From: JBBFMJ01 sp037441225
GTDB taxonomy: Bacteria; Acidobacteriota; Thermoanaerobaculia; UBA2201
Length of the DNA: 10,245 bases
NCBI GenBank assembly: GCA_037441225.1
Contig: JBBISU010000104.1
Span: forward strand, 1-10,245
Direction of reading: 5' to 3'
Shown here in pieces: positions 1 through 8,415 of this stretch. The position numbers and the translations under genes are program-made. Each line of letters begins with the position of its first letter. Positions within the stretch are counted from its first letter, which is position 1. The notes beneath the pieces are model-generated. The model was not told the origin of the DNA, did no database searches, and worked only from the letters and a program-made list of their open reading frames with translations.

Positions 1-118
1 AAATCTTTATTATTAAAAACTATTAATCAATTAAATTGAGCAACTTGGGTTAAAATTAATTTATAGAAAAATTTGTTTTTTACCATCAAAAAATTTTTAT
101 GAAACTTTAAAAACTATA

Positions 119-367
119 TTAATCTTCACCTTCAATTTCTTCAATTATAACACCACCCATTCCATCCCTTTTTTTAATCTCAAGTTTAATATCATTTAGC
201 TGATAATCTTTTTTTAATGCTTCAAAACAAAAAGAAATTTCATCACCTGTTAAGTCAGATTCTTTTCCAATTGACAAAACTACTTTTTCTATTTTATTTA
301 TCCCATTTTCTTTTGCTTGTTTTATAATTTCTTCAATTATTGCCTCTGTAATCCTCCATTCATGCAT
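119..367 (-). CDS. hypA: Short HypA nickel-insertion protein lacking the zinc loop
   Basis: HypA hands nickel to the [NiFe] hydrogenase precursor, normally with HypB. The start MHEW supplies His2 and Glu3, the family's nickel site, and the N-terminal half (helix about 5-20, strand KVVLSIG 28-34, helix FCFEALKKDY 46-55, strand KLEIKKRD 61-68) aligns with ordinary HypA by eye. Usual HypA is about 113-118 residues, with two CxxC pairs between the last two strands. Here there are 82 residues and a single Cys (47). The chain passes from KLEIKKRD straight into GGVIIEEIEGED, which resembles the final strand of normal HypA, so the loss looks like removal of the zinc loop and not a cut-off end. No Cys codons or zinc-like remnant is seen in 1-118, so a frameshift does not explain it. 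A good GGAGGAA precedes the ATG, so it is probably expressed. Confidence 0.85.
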   Translation of the reverse strand: MHEWRITEAIIEEIIKQAKENGINKIEKVVLSIGKESDLTGDEISFCFEALKKDYQLNDIKLEIKKRDGMGGVIIEEIEGED

Positions 368-368
368 A

Positions 369-860
369 TTATTCCTCCAAAATTTTTAAAAGTTCTTGAT
401 ACATTTTATCTATAGATGCTTTTAATGTTTCTGATAGACCGGGATTTACAGCATCAGGTATATTTTCAACTTGAATAGACAAAACCCTTACATCAACTTT
501 ACAATTTTCTTTTAATTCTTTAAGCAGATTTGAGGTAGGCAGCTGATGCATAGAAAAATCATCAATTTTTATTTTAGGAATCTCGTCAATATCTATTTCA
601 AAAACTTCTCCTGGCTTTTCTCCGATATCTATTGCATCAATTATTATTATTTTTTCTGGTTTTTTTTCTGATAAGGAAATGTTAAATAATATCTCCCTTA
701 CGCTTATTCCTGCATTTATTAAAAATGTATCTTCTGGAAATTTATGCTTTGATAAAACATAGTCTATAAACTCTGGTCCAAAACCATCATCACCAAAAAG
801 AATATTTCCACAGCCCAAAACTAAATTTTTGCTAAGACAATATCTTGGATAAAATTCCAT
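369..860 (-). CDS. [NiFe]-hydrogenase maturation endopeptidase (HycI/HyaD family, M52)
   Basis: Nickel-dependent protease that clips the C-terminal tail of the hydrogenase large subunit after the DPCxxCxxH motif, letting the active site close; its target is presumably MvhA next door. The family start GCGNILFGDDGFGP is present, with the second Asp of DDG as a nickel ligand; a later DAID supplies the acid, and MHQLP supplies the His ligand. I give the start at Met 858-860 (163 residues), since this Met lies about 12 residues before the first core strand. An upstream in-frame ATG at 876-878 adds MSRAFF and gives 169 residues, but it sits inside the hairpin loop. Neither start has a good Shine-Dalgarno, unlike every other gene after the first, so translation may be low or by re-initiation from mvhA. 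hypA follows after 1 base. Confidence 0.88.
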   Translation of the reverse strand: MEFYPRYCLSKNLVLGCGNILFGDDGFGPEFIDYVLSKHKFPEDTFLINAGISVREILFNISLSEKKPEKIIIIDAIDIGEKPGEVFEIDIDEIPKIKIDDFSMHQLPTSNLLKELKENCKVDVRVLSIQVENIPDAVNPGLSETLKASIDKMYQELLKILEE

Positions 861-897
861 AAAAAAGGCACGGCTCATCTTTTCAAAGCCGTGCCTT
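861..897 (-). terminator. Terminator-like hairpin after mvhA, at the protease start
   Basis: On the minus strand an 11-base-pair perfect stem (897-887 with 875-865; AAGGCACGGCT pairs with AGCCGTGCCTT) has an 11-base loop and runs into six T residues (861-866). It is far more GC-rich than its surroundings and starts 6 bases after the mvhA stop, the classic form of an intrinsic terminator. It would cut transcription after the structural genes and leave the protease and hypA to read-through. The first possible ATG of the protease (876-878) lies in the loop, and the second (858-860) follows the T-run directly. Confidence 0.75.
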
Positions 898-903
898 AAA
901 ATC

Positions 904-2346
904 TCAATAATTTATAAGAGTATCTATTTTATTGAAGTTTTTATCAACAATTTCTACTTTTACTGGAAGTGTTCCATCAAGTTTGTGGGTTGCACAGGAA
1001 AGACAGGGGTCATAAGCTCTTATTGCCATTTCAAGTCGGTTTAGCATCCCTTGATCATATTTACCATTTTTTATCAACTCTTTTGCTGATTTTTTCACAG
1101 ACATATTTATTGGAGCATTATTATGAGTCGTTCCAACAATCAAATTTACATTTTTAACAATTCCATTTGCATCTGTTTCATAGTCATGGATCAAGGTTCC
1201 ACGAGGTGCTTCAACACAGCCAATACCCCTTGCTTCTCTTGGTTTTACTGGAACCCTTATGTCAAGTGATGTAATTTCAGGATCATCCAAAAGTTGGACT
1301 ATTTTTTCTGCATTGTATAAAAGTTCAATCAACCTTGCCCAGTTGTAAAGCAATGTCAGCTGGCAGGGCCTTCCAAAATTTTTTCTAAATTCTTCCAGTT
1401 CTGCTTGTGCCAAAGGTGTTGGAATGTAATCACAAACATTTATTCTTGCAAGTGTATTTGTTCTGTAAATTCCCTTTGGTGATGAAAGATCCATTGAAAA
1501 GCCGCCTGCTTTTTTCATATATGGGAACTTCAAATAAGACCAGGGTTCTATATGTTCTGCAATATAATCTGTGTATTGTTCGTAAGTAAAATCTTCATAT
1601 TTTCCATCTGGTGTCATCATTCTAAGTTTTCCATCATAAAGGTCCAGTGCACCATCATCCTTCACTGTCCCTAAAAAGCCCGTATTAATTACACCAATTG
1701 ATTTTACTGCATCTAAGTACTGTGGAAAGAGATTTTTCTTTGCAAAATCAATTGAAAATTTTGCAAATTCAAGGACTTCATTTGCCATTGGCTTTAATTT
1801 TTCAACTTCTTCTTTTCTTAATGGTTTGCTAAAACCACCTGGAACAGATGTAACAGGGTGAATTGCTTTCCCAGATACAATATCAAGCATTTCAGCACCA
1901 AGCCACCTGCATCTTATAACTTTCTTCCCAATATCTGGATGTTTTTGTGCAATTCCTATTACATTCCTAACAGAATAATCAGCATCAGGACCCATAACAA
2001 AATCAGCACCAGCAAGAAAATAAAAATGAAGAATGTGTTCTTCAGTGTAAGCAATGGAATTACAAAGCTCTCTTAGCTTTTTGCCAGTTGGTGGTGGCTG
2101 GACACCAAAGACAGCATCGCATGCTTTTGATGAAGCAAGATGATGTGACCATGGGCAAACACCACAAATGGATGTAACTATTCTTGGGAGTTCTTCAACT
2201 GGTTTTCCAATACAAAACTTCTCAAAACCCCTCAATTCTATAACTTGAACCCAGGTATCCTGAACATTTCCAGCATCATCTAATTGAATTGTAATTTTGG
2301 CATGTCCTTCAATTCTTGATACGGGTTGAATAACTATTTTTTTCAT
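904..2346 (-). CDS. mvhA: MvhA, [NiFe]-hydrogenase large (catalytic) subunit (group 3c)
   Basis: Catalytic subunit that splits or forms H2 at a NiFe(CN)2CO centre. Both nickel-binding motifs are intact: ICGVCPWSHH near the N-terminus (Cys61/64) and DPCLSCATH near the C-terminus (Cys448/451, His454). RIEGHAKI (11-18) and ELRGFE (37-42) are the other signatures of the family. The precursor carries a 26-residue tail after His454, which the maturation endopeptidase should remove once nickel is inserted. The 480-residue length and sequence style fit group 3c (Mvh/Vhu type) rather than membrane-bound or H2-sensing groups. A strong Shine-Dalgarno (AAGGAGG) lies 8 bases before the ATG. A terminator-like hairpin begins 6 bases after the TGA stop, separating it from its own maturation genes. 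Confidence 0.96.
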   Translation of the reverse strand: MKKIVIQPVSRIEGHAKITIQLDDAGNVQDTWVQVIELRGFEKFCIGKPVEELPRIVTSICGVCPWSHHLASSKACDAVFGVQPPPTGKKLRELCNSIAYTEEHILHFYFLAGADFVMGPDADYSVRNVIGIAQKHPDIGKKVIRCRWLGAEMLDIVSGKAIHPVTSVPGGFSKPLRKEEVEKLKPMANEVLEFAKFSIDFAKKNLFPQYLDAVKSIGVINTGFLGTVKDDGALDLYDGKLRMMTPDGKYEDFTYEQYTDYIAEHIEPWSYLKFPYMKKAGGFSMDLSSPKGIYRTNTLARINVCDYIPTPLAQAELEEFRKNFGRPCQLTLLYNWARLIELLYNAEKIVQLLDDPEITSLDIRVPVKPREARGIGCVEAPRGTLIHDYETDANGIVKNVNLIVGTTHNNAPINMSVKKSAKELIKNGKYDQGMLNRLEMAIRAYDPCLSCATHKLDGTLPVKVEIVDKNFNKIDTLINY

Positions 2347-2361
2347 AATTTTCCTCCTTCT

Positions 2362-3288
2362 TTAAGGTTTCTTTGGTAATGGTCTCAATCTGTTGTGAGC
2401 ACCAATATACCTTTGAATTGTTGCTGGCCTGTCAATTATTTCATTTGGATTTAAACCAATTGAAGACAAGGCATTTATCATTTCAACTAATGGATTTGCA
2501 CCTTTTCTTATAGGACCAAAACAGCCCCTGCAAGGCATAAAACCTTTAATACACCTTGGAGTCTTCTCACTTCCGCCACAACCTGATTTTGTAACTGGAC
2601 CCAAACATAAAAACCCAAGCTCCATAAAACATCTTGACTCTTTGACATCCTTGCTAATATCTGTAACATTTTCAAGGGGTCTTCTAAGTGATATATCTGC
2701 TTTCTTCTGCCTCTGTGTTGGACAATCATCGCAAACAGATCTCTCAGGTAGAGCAAAAGGTTTTCCTTCAAGAAGGGAAGTCAAAGCATCTGCCACAAGT
2801 TCTGGTTGAGTAGGACAGCCAGGGATATAAACATCAACTTTTACAACCTCATCAAGAGCATAAACCCTATCTGTCAGTGGGGGTATCTCTTTATTAGGAT
2901 TTTCTGCTGGATCAGTTGTCTTAGATCCTCTATAAACCTTTTCATAAAGATCTTGAACAGGAAATTGGTTTGCAAGGGCAGGAATTCCTCCAAAGCAAGC
3001 ACAACTTCCAAGAGCAATTAAGGTTTTGCACTTTGCTCTCATTTCTTTTGCAACTTCTTTGTTTTCTTCATTTCTTATGCCACCAGTAATAATTCCTACA
3101 TCTGCCTCTGGAATTTCAATTTTATCTTTTTCACCTGTCTGTCCAAACAGTTTATGATCCATAATAACAGGCATATGGACAAATTCTAATTTTGGCAAAA
3201 GATCCAATAGTTTTTCACCAATGTCTAAGATTGTAATTTCGCAGCCAGCACAAATGGCAAACCATTCTTCTGCAACTCTTACTGCCAT
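2362..3288 (-). CDS. mvhG: MvhG, [NiFe]-hydrogenase small subunit (group 3c)
   Basis: Electron-relay subunit of a cytoplasmic, F420-non-reducing [NiFe] hydrogenase; it carries electrons from the active site in MvhA towards MvhD. The proximal cluster ligands are visible as CAGC (Cys13/16), GSCACFGG (Cys96) and IPGCPTQPE (Cys158). The C-terminal half has the cysteines for two further [4Fe-4S] clusters: CDDC (186/189), Cys220, Cys228, Cys237, Cys246 and CRGC (253/256). There is no Tat signal; the chain starts directly on the flavodoxin-like domain, consistent with a cytoplasmic group 3 enzyme. Its 308 residues are the usual MvhG length. A strong AAGGAGG precedes the ATG, and mvhA starts 15 bases after the stop, so the two subunits should be made together. 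No ligand is missing. Confidence 0.95.
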   Translation of the reverse strand: MAVRVAEEWFAICAGCEITILDIGEKLLDLLPKLEFVHMPVIMDHKLFGQTGEKDKIEIPEADVGIITGGIRNEENKEVAKEMRAKCKTLIALGSCACFGGIPALANQFPVQDLYEKVYRGSKTTDPAENPNKEIPPLTDRVYALDEVVKVDVYIPGCPTQPELVADALTSLLEGKPFALPERSVCDDCPTQRQKKADISLRRPLENVTDISKDVKESRCFMELGFLCLGPVTKSGCGGSEKTPRCIKGFMPCRGCFGPIRKGANPLVEMINALSSIGLNPNEIIDRPATIQRYIGAHNRLRPLPKKP

Positions 3289-3315
3289 AAAAACCTCCTT
3301 ATTATTTTATTTTTA

Positions 3316-3330
3316 AGGGTCATTGACCCT
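3316..3330. repeat. Short perfect palindrome over a stop codon
   Basis: AGGGTCA-T-TGACCCT is a perfect 7-base inverted repeat with a single central base, covering the TGA stop of the small gene and standing about 28 bases before the mvhG ATG. As RNA it can form at most a 5-base-pair stem with a 5-base loop and it is not followed by a T-run, so it is not a terminator. Confidence 0.35.
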
Positions 3331-3514
3331 CAATTTTAACCTCTGTAACAACTCTTCTTGTAAAAACATAAAATTTATCATTTTCTTTGTATATATACGC
3401 TTCAAAACCATCTTTTTGGTATTTATTTAAAACCTCCTGTGCTTCTTTTTCATCCTTATACTCCCCCCCATCCCACATAAACTTTTTTCCATCGAAAATC
3501 TTTGAAAGGTTCAT
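3320..3514 (-). CDS. Small protein of unknown function in the hydrogenase operon
   Basis: I do not recognise this 64-residue protein. It has a strong ribosome binding site (GGAGG, 4 bases before the ATG, directly after the MvhD stop) and it fills the gap between mvhD and mvhG, so it is very probably translated. It is soluble and has no cysteine, so it binds no Fe-S cluster. It begins with a Lys/Asp-rich stretch around WDGG (14-17), then a charged helix (about 22-35) and two likely strands, FEAYIY (37-42) and KFYVFTRR (47-54). That strand-helix-strand-strand order and the EA...Y...GFEAYIY pattern recall the SPOR fold, a weak suggestion only. A structural role in the Mvh/Hdr assembly is possible. 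Its TGA stop lies within the palindrome at 3316-3330. Confidence 0.7.
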   Translation of the reverse strand: MNLSKIFDGKKFMWDGGEYKDEKEAQEVLNKYQKDGFEAYIYKENDKFYVFTRRVVTEVKIEGQ

Positions 3515-3523
3515 CTTTCCTCC

Positions 3524-3943
<420 letters not shown>

Positions 3944-3958
3944 ATTTCACCTCTTTAT

Positions 3959-6900
3959 TTAAGATTGTTCCAAAGCTGCAAAGACCTGTGCTTGCAGCTG
4001 ATCCAAGGTAAAACCTTTAACATAAATACCTTTTTTAGGACAGGTTGCCATACAGGTTCCACAACCATGGCATAAACTTTCATTAGCACAAACGGTTTTC
4101 TTAGTCGATCCCTGCCAAACATATTCAATCAATGTAATTGCTTTAAAAGGACAGGTGTCAACACAATAAGCACAGCCATCACAGTTTTCATCAACAACTT
4201 TTGAAATAGTTGCTTCAAGTTCCAATTTATCTTTTGATAATATTGTAGATGCCCTCGCTGCAGATGCCTGTGCTTGAATTATACTTTCATCAATTGATTT
4301 TGGGAAATGGGCAAGACCTGCAAGAAAAACACCATCAGTTGCAAAATCAACAGGTCTTAATTTCATATGTGCTTCGAGGAAAAATCCTTCTGCTGTAACA
4401 GGAACTTTAAAATGTTGTGCAACTTCTTTGTTATCCTCATTTGCCATAACACCAGTTGATAAAAGGAGAAGATCAGTTGGGATTGTATGTTCCATATTTT
4501 GAATCTTATTTTTTACTCTAACATATAACTTTCCATTTTCCTTTATGACTTCCGGTTTTCCATCTTCAATATCCCACCTTATAAAGACAACACCTTTATC
4601 CCTTGCCATTGTATAATACTTTTCTTTAAAACCATAAGCTCTTACATCCCTGTAAAGGATATAAACATTTGTTTTTGGTGAAATTTCTTTTATTTTTAAA
4701 GCATTTTTTATGGCAGTTCCACAACAAATCCTTGAACAAGAAGGTCTTTCACCTTCCCTTGAACCAACACACTGAATCATAACAACAGTTTCTGGCAATT
4801 TAAAATTTCCTTTTGCAATCTTTTCTTCTAATTGCCTTTGGGTTAAAATTCTGTTATCCTGACCATAGAGATATTCTTTTGGTTCATATTCTTTCCCACC
4901 AACAGCAATTATAACAATTCCATGTTCCAATGTATATTCCTTTTCATTTGAACTTATTTTTGTTTTATAGTTTCCAACAGAACCTTCAACTTCTAAAATC
5001 TTACTGTTAAAATAAATTTGAATATTTGGATTTTTTTCTACATCTTCAATAATTTTTTTAAGCTCTTTTTGTGGATCTTCCCCATTAAAAAGATAATAAA
5101 TATTTTTTAAATTTCCACCTAATTCATTTGTTTTTTCTAATAAAAATACTTTAAAGCCCTGATTTGCAAGCTCTAAGGCAGCTTCCATTCCTGCCACTCC
5201 CCCGCCAATTACAAGAGCATTTTTTATTATATTAATATAACTATTTTGCAAGGGCTCTAAAAGGCGTGCTTTTGCAACAGCCATCCTGATTAAGTCCTTT
5301 GATTTTTTTGTTGCAGCATCAGGGTGTTGCATATGAACCCAGGAACACTGATCCCTTATATTTGCCATTTCAAATAAATAAGGATTCAATCCTGCTTCTT
5401 TTACTGTATTTCTAAATAATGGTTCGTGCGTTCTTGGAGTGCAAGAGGCAACAATAACCCTGTTTAAGTTATATTCTTTTATCTTTTGTTTAATGAGTTC
5501 TTGGGAATCATTTGAACAAGTATAAATATTATTTGTTGCAAATACAACATTTGGAAGGGTTTTTGCATATTCAGTCACATCAGGAACATTTACAACACCT
5601 GCTATATTTGTTCCACAATGGCATACAAAGACGCCAATTCTTGGCTCCTGTCCTGCCACATCTATTTCCTTTGGGAATTCTTTTTCTTTTATTAATTGTC
5701 CTTTTACATTTGCCAACAAGCCCATTGCTTTTGAAGCAGAAGCTGTTGCCTGCATAACTGTTTCTGGAATATCTTTTGGTTCCGTAAAAGGACCTGCAAT
5801 ATAAACTCCTTCCCTTTTTGTTTCTACTGGTTTGAAAACAGAAGAAGAAGCAAAACCAAATTCATTTAACTCAATCCCAAATATTTTTTCAATTTTCTTT
5901 GCCTCTTTTGGTGGAAGAAGCCCTATTGATAAAATTACCATATCATATTCAGAGGATAACTTTTTGTCACCTTCTCCAAGATAATTGACTATTATATTTT
6001 TATTTTCTGGATTTTCTTCTAATTTTGGAATTCTGCACCTTATATATTTAATCCCTAATTTTTTTGCACTCTCATAGTACTGCTCAAAACCCTTTGAAAA
6101 TGCTCTCACATCCATAAAGTAAATATCACATTTCAGGTGTTCTCCAGCATGTTCCTTTGCCATAATTGCTTCCTTTGTAGCATACATACAACAAACGGAC
6201 GAGCACCAGTTTCTTTCTTTTTCCCTTGAACCAACACATTGGATAAAGGCTATCTTTGCAGGATGCTTTCCATCAGAAGGTCTCTTCACCTCTCCCCCGT
6301 AAGGACCAGAAGCAGAAAGTATTCTTTCGAACTCAACTGATGTGACTACATTTGGGAACTTTTTATAGCCCCAATCTTCTTTTTCTTCTGGATTATAGGG
6401 CTCAAAGCCCGGTGCTAAAATAATTGAACCAACATTTAATTCAATTTTCTTTTCTTGTTCAGAGTGGATTATTGCTTTTGCAGTGCACACCCTCTCACAT
6501 TCTCCGCATTCAATACATCCTTCCACTTCATTTGCAAGACATCTTTTAGCTTCCTTTAAACCTTCTTCAACTGTAAAGCCAAGTTCTACTTCTTTGAAAT
6601 TTTTTATTCTTTCTTTTGCAGGTATAACATTCATTTTTACTCTTTTTGCTTCTGCAATTTTCTTTTTTGCCAGGGATATTTCTTCTTCTGTAAGTTTTTC
6701 AACTTTAAATTCAGGTTGAGGTTCTAATAACTCCTTTTTTAGATACTTGTCTATTGCTTTTGCTGCCCTTTTTCCTGCTGCAATTGCATCAATTACATAA
6801 TATGCACCTGTTACAACATCTCCACCAGCAAAAATGCCCAAAATATTTGTTGCACCAGATATGGGTTCCACAATTATTGTATCATTCTTATTTAAAGAAA

Positions 6901-8413
6901 TTCCAATATTTTTTAAGAAATCAATCTTTGTGTTTTGACCTAAAGCAGTAATTACATTGTCAACTTTTATTATAAATTCTGTTCCTTCAATTGGAATTGG
7001 TTTCCTCCTTCCACTTGCATCTGGCTCGCCAAGTTGCATTTTTATACATTCCATTTCTTTAAGTTTTCCATTTTCACCTATAAATCTTTTAGGTAGTGTG
7101 AGATAATTTATCTTTACTCCTTCCTCTTCTGCTGCCTCTATTTCTTCTTCAGCAGCAGGCATTTCTGCCCTGGATCTTCTATAAACAATTGTAACTTCTT
7201 TTGCCCCAAGACGAATTGCAGTTCTTGAACAATCAATTGCAGTATTTCCGCCTCCTATAATTGCAATTTTTTCTCCAATTTTTACTTCTTTTCCAAGATT
7301 AAAATCCCTTAAAAATTTAATCCCATCTATAACCCCTTCTAAATCAGATCCTTCCACATCCATTTTCATTCCAAGAGAAGCACCTACTCCTACAAATATA
7401 GCATCATAATTTTTTTGTATCTCTTCAATTGATATATCTTTCCCAACTTCCACATTTGTTTTAATTTGAACTCCAAGTTTTTCAATATAATTTATCTCTT
7501 TTTTCAGTATTTCCCTTGGCAATCTATATTCTGGTATCCCATATCTTAGCATTCCTCCTGGCTCTGGCATGGCTTCATATACAACAACATCATATCCCAT
7601 TAAAGCTAAATCATTTGCACAAGAAAGACCAGCAGGTCCTGCTCCAATTATGGCAACTTTTTTCCCTATTTTATTTATTGGTGCAACAGGAAGTTCTTCA
7701 ATATTTACAATATCTGTAACAAACCTTTTAAGCTGTCTTATAGCAACAGGTTCGTCAAGTTGTCCTCTATTGCAAACACCTTCACAAGGTGCATAACAAA
7801 CCCTACCACAAACTGAAGGAAATGGATTGGACTTTCTATTTAGTTCATAAGCTTCTTGAAACTTACCTTCTGCAATTAGTTTTATGTAACCCAAAACATT
7901 TGTATTTGCAGGACAGCGATAAATACAAGCAGAATGGCAGATTCTTTTTTCTTTTTTATCAATTACTGCTTTTGGAGGAATTGCTTGGGGATAAAGCATA
8001 TAAATAGCTTTTCTTTCCGAAAACCCTCTATTAAATTCATCTTTCATATAAACAGGGCATACCTCAAAACAAAGCCCGCAGCCAGTACATTTATCTTCTT
8101 CTACATATCTTGGTTTTCTCTTTAATGTAACCTTAAAATTCCCTGCTTCCCCTTCTACTTTTTCAATATTTGCAAGAGAGATAACTTCAATATCTTTGTG
8201 CCTTCCAATTGAAACAAGACGGGGAGCCATAGTGCACATTGCACAGTCATTTGTTGGAAATGTCTTGTCAAGCATTGCCATTACTCCACCAATTGCAGAT
8301 TCCTTTTCAACAATATAAACTTTTATACCTGATTCTGCCAAATCAAGAGCTGCTTGCATTCCCCCGATCCCCCCACCAACAATCATTGCTGCACCAACTT
8401 TTTGTTCTATCAT
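3959..8413 (-). CDS. hdrA: Giant HdrA-(GltD/NfnB insert)-HdrA fusion flavoprotein
   Basis: Predicted cytoplasmic electron-distributing core of the complex. Order of parts: HdrA FAD half (1-105; GGGIGG at 13-18, TFPTNDC at 51-57); first ferredoxin motif Cys109/112/115/119; an inserted GltD/NfnB-like unit (about 158-560) with Fe-S cysteines 159/163/167 and 202/206/210/214, FAD motif GAGPAG (257-262), nucleotide motif GGGNTA (387-392) and YRRSR (411-415), and FAGGD (528-532); second ferredoxin motif Cys633/636/639/643; the rest of HdrA module 1 (to about 905) with the Fe-S motif Cys726/737/741/742; then a second HdrA starting with its own N-terminal Fe-S domain (about 923-1055, CHCG at 931), FAD motif GGGVAG (1070-1075), the repeated Fe-S motif Cys1215/1226/1230/1231, and two C-terminal clusters (Cys1411/1414/1417/1421 and 1448/1451/1454/1458). 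YRRSR suggests NADPH preference by analogy with NfnB/GltD. Canonical HdrA is about 650 residues. MvhD follows 15 bases later. Partner redox sites are inferred. Confidence 0.9.
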   Translation of the reverse strand: MIEQKVGAAMIVGGGIGGMQAALDLAESGIKVYIVEKESAIGGVMAMLDKTFPTNDCAMCTMAPRLVSIGRHKDIEVISLANIEKVEGEAGNFKVTLKRKPRYVEEDKCTGCGLCFEVCPVYMKDEFNRGFSERKAIYMLYPQAIPPKAVIDKKEKRICHSACIYRCPANTNVLGYIKLIAEGKFQEAYELNRKSNPFPSVCGRVCYAPCEGVCNRGQLDEPVAIRQLKRFVTDIVNIEELPVAPINKIGKKVAIIGAGPAGLSCANDLALMGYDVVVYEAMPEPGGMLRYGIPEYRLPREILKKEINYIEKLGVQIKTNVEVGKDISIEEIQKNYDAIFVGVGASLGMKMDVEGSDLEGVIDGIKFLRDFNLGKEVKIGEKIAIIGGGNTAIDCSRTAIRLGAKEVTIVYRRSRAEMPAAEEEIEAAEEEGVKINYLTLPKRFIGENGKLKEMECIKMQLGEPDASGRRKPIPIEGTEFIIKVDNVITALGQNTKIDFLKNIGISLNKNDTIIVEPISGATNILGIFAGGDVVTGAYYVIDAIAAGKRAAKAIDKYLKKELLEPQPEFKVEKLTEEEISLAKKKIAEAKRVKMNVIPAKERIKNFKEVELGFTVEEGLKEAKRCLANEVEGCIECGECERVCTAKAIIHSEQEKKIELNVGSIILAPGFEPYNPEEKEDWGYKKFPNVVTSVEFERILSASGPYGGEVKRPSDGKHPAKIAFIQCVGSREKERNWCSSVCCMYATKEAIMAKEHAGEHLKCDIYFMDVRAFSKGFEQYYESAKKLGIKYIRCRIPKLEENPENKNIIVNYLGEGDKKLSSEYDMVILSIGLLPPKEAKKIEKIFGIELNEFGFASSSVFKPVETKREGVYIAGPFTEPKDIPETVMQATASASKAMGLLANVKGQLIKEKEFPKEIDVAGQEPRIGVFVCHCGTNIAGVVNVPDVTEYAKTLPNVVFATNNIYTCSNDSQELIKQKIKEYNLNRVIVASCTPRTHEPLFRNTVKEAGLNPYLFEMANIRDQCSWVHMQHPDAATKKSKDLIRMAVAKARLLEPLQNSYINIIKNALVIGGGVAGMEAALELANQGFKVFLLEKTNELGGNLKNIYYLFNGEDPQKELKKIIEDVEKNPNIQIYFNSKILEVEGSVGNYKTKISSNEKEYTLEHGIVIIAVGGKEYEPKEYLYGQDNRILTQRQLEEKIAKGNFKLPETVVMIQCVGSREGERPSCSRICCGTAIKNALKIKEISPKTNVYILYRDVRAYGFKEKYYTMARDKGVVFIRWDIEDGKPEVIKENGKLYVRVKNKIQNMEHTIPTDLLLLSTGVMANEDNKEVAQHFKVPVTAEGFFLEAHMKLRPVDFATDGVFLAGLAHFPKSIDESIIQAQASAARASTILSKDKLELEATISKVVDENCDGCAYCVDTCPFKAITLIEYVWQGSTKKTVCANESLCHGCGTCMATCPKKGIYVKGFTLDQLQAQVFAALEQS

Positions 8414-8415
8414 AT

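Noticed and set aside
27..39. Palindrome TCAATT-A-AATTGA downstream of hypA, considered as an Fnr-type site or terminator.
   Set aside because: The half-sites have the opposite order to the Fnr consensus, the stem is all weak pairs apart from two G-C, and such palindromes are common in AT-rich DNA.
1..118. A possible remnant of the missing HypA zinc domain, or a terminator after hypA.
   Set aside because: No reading frame here encodes a CxxC pair, and no GC-containing stem followed by a T-run is visible.
2508..2771. An 87-codon open frame overlapping mvhG on the same strand.
   Set aside because: It is an alternative frame wholly inside mvhG, whose cysteine motifs are complete, and it has no family signature.
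3959..8413. The possibility that the 1484-residue protein results from missed stop codons or a misassembly joining separate genes.
   Set aside because: The frame is unbroken, both halves of the split HdrA domain continue correctly around the insert, and no internal ribosome binding site with ATG occurs at the junctions that I noticed.
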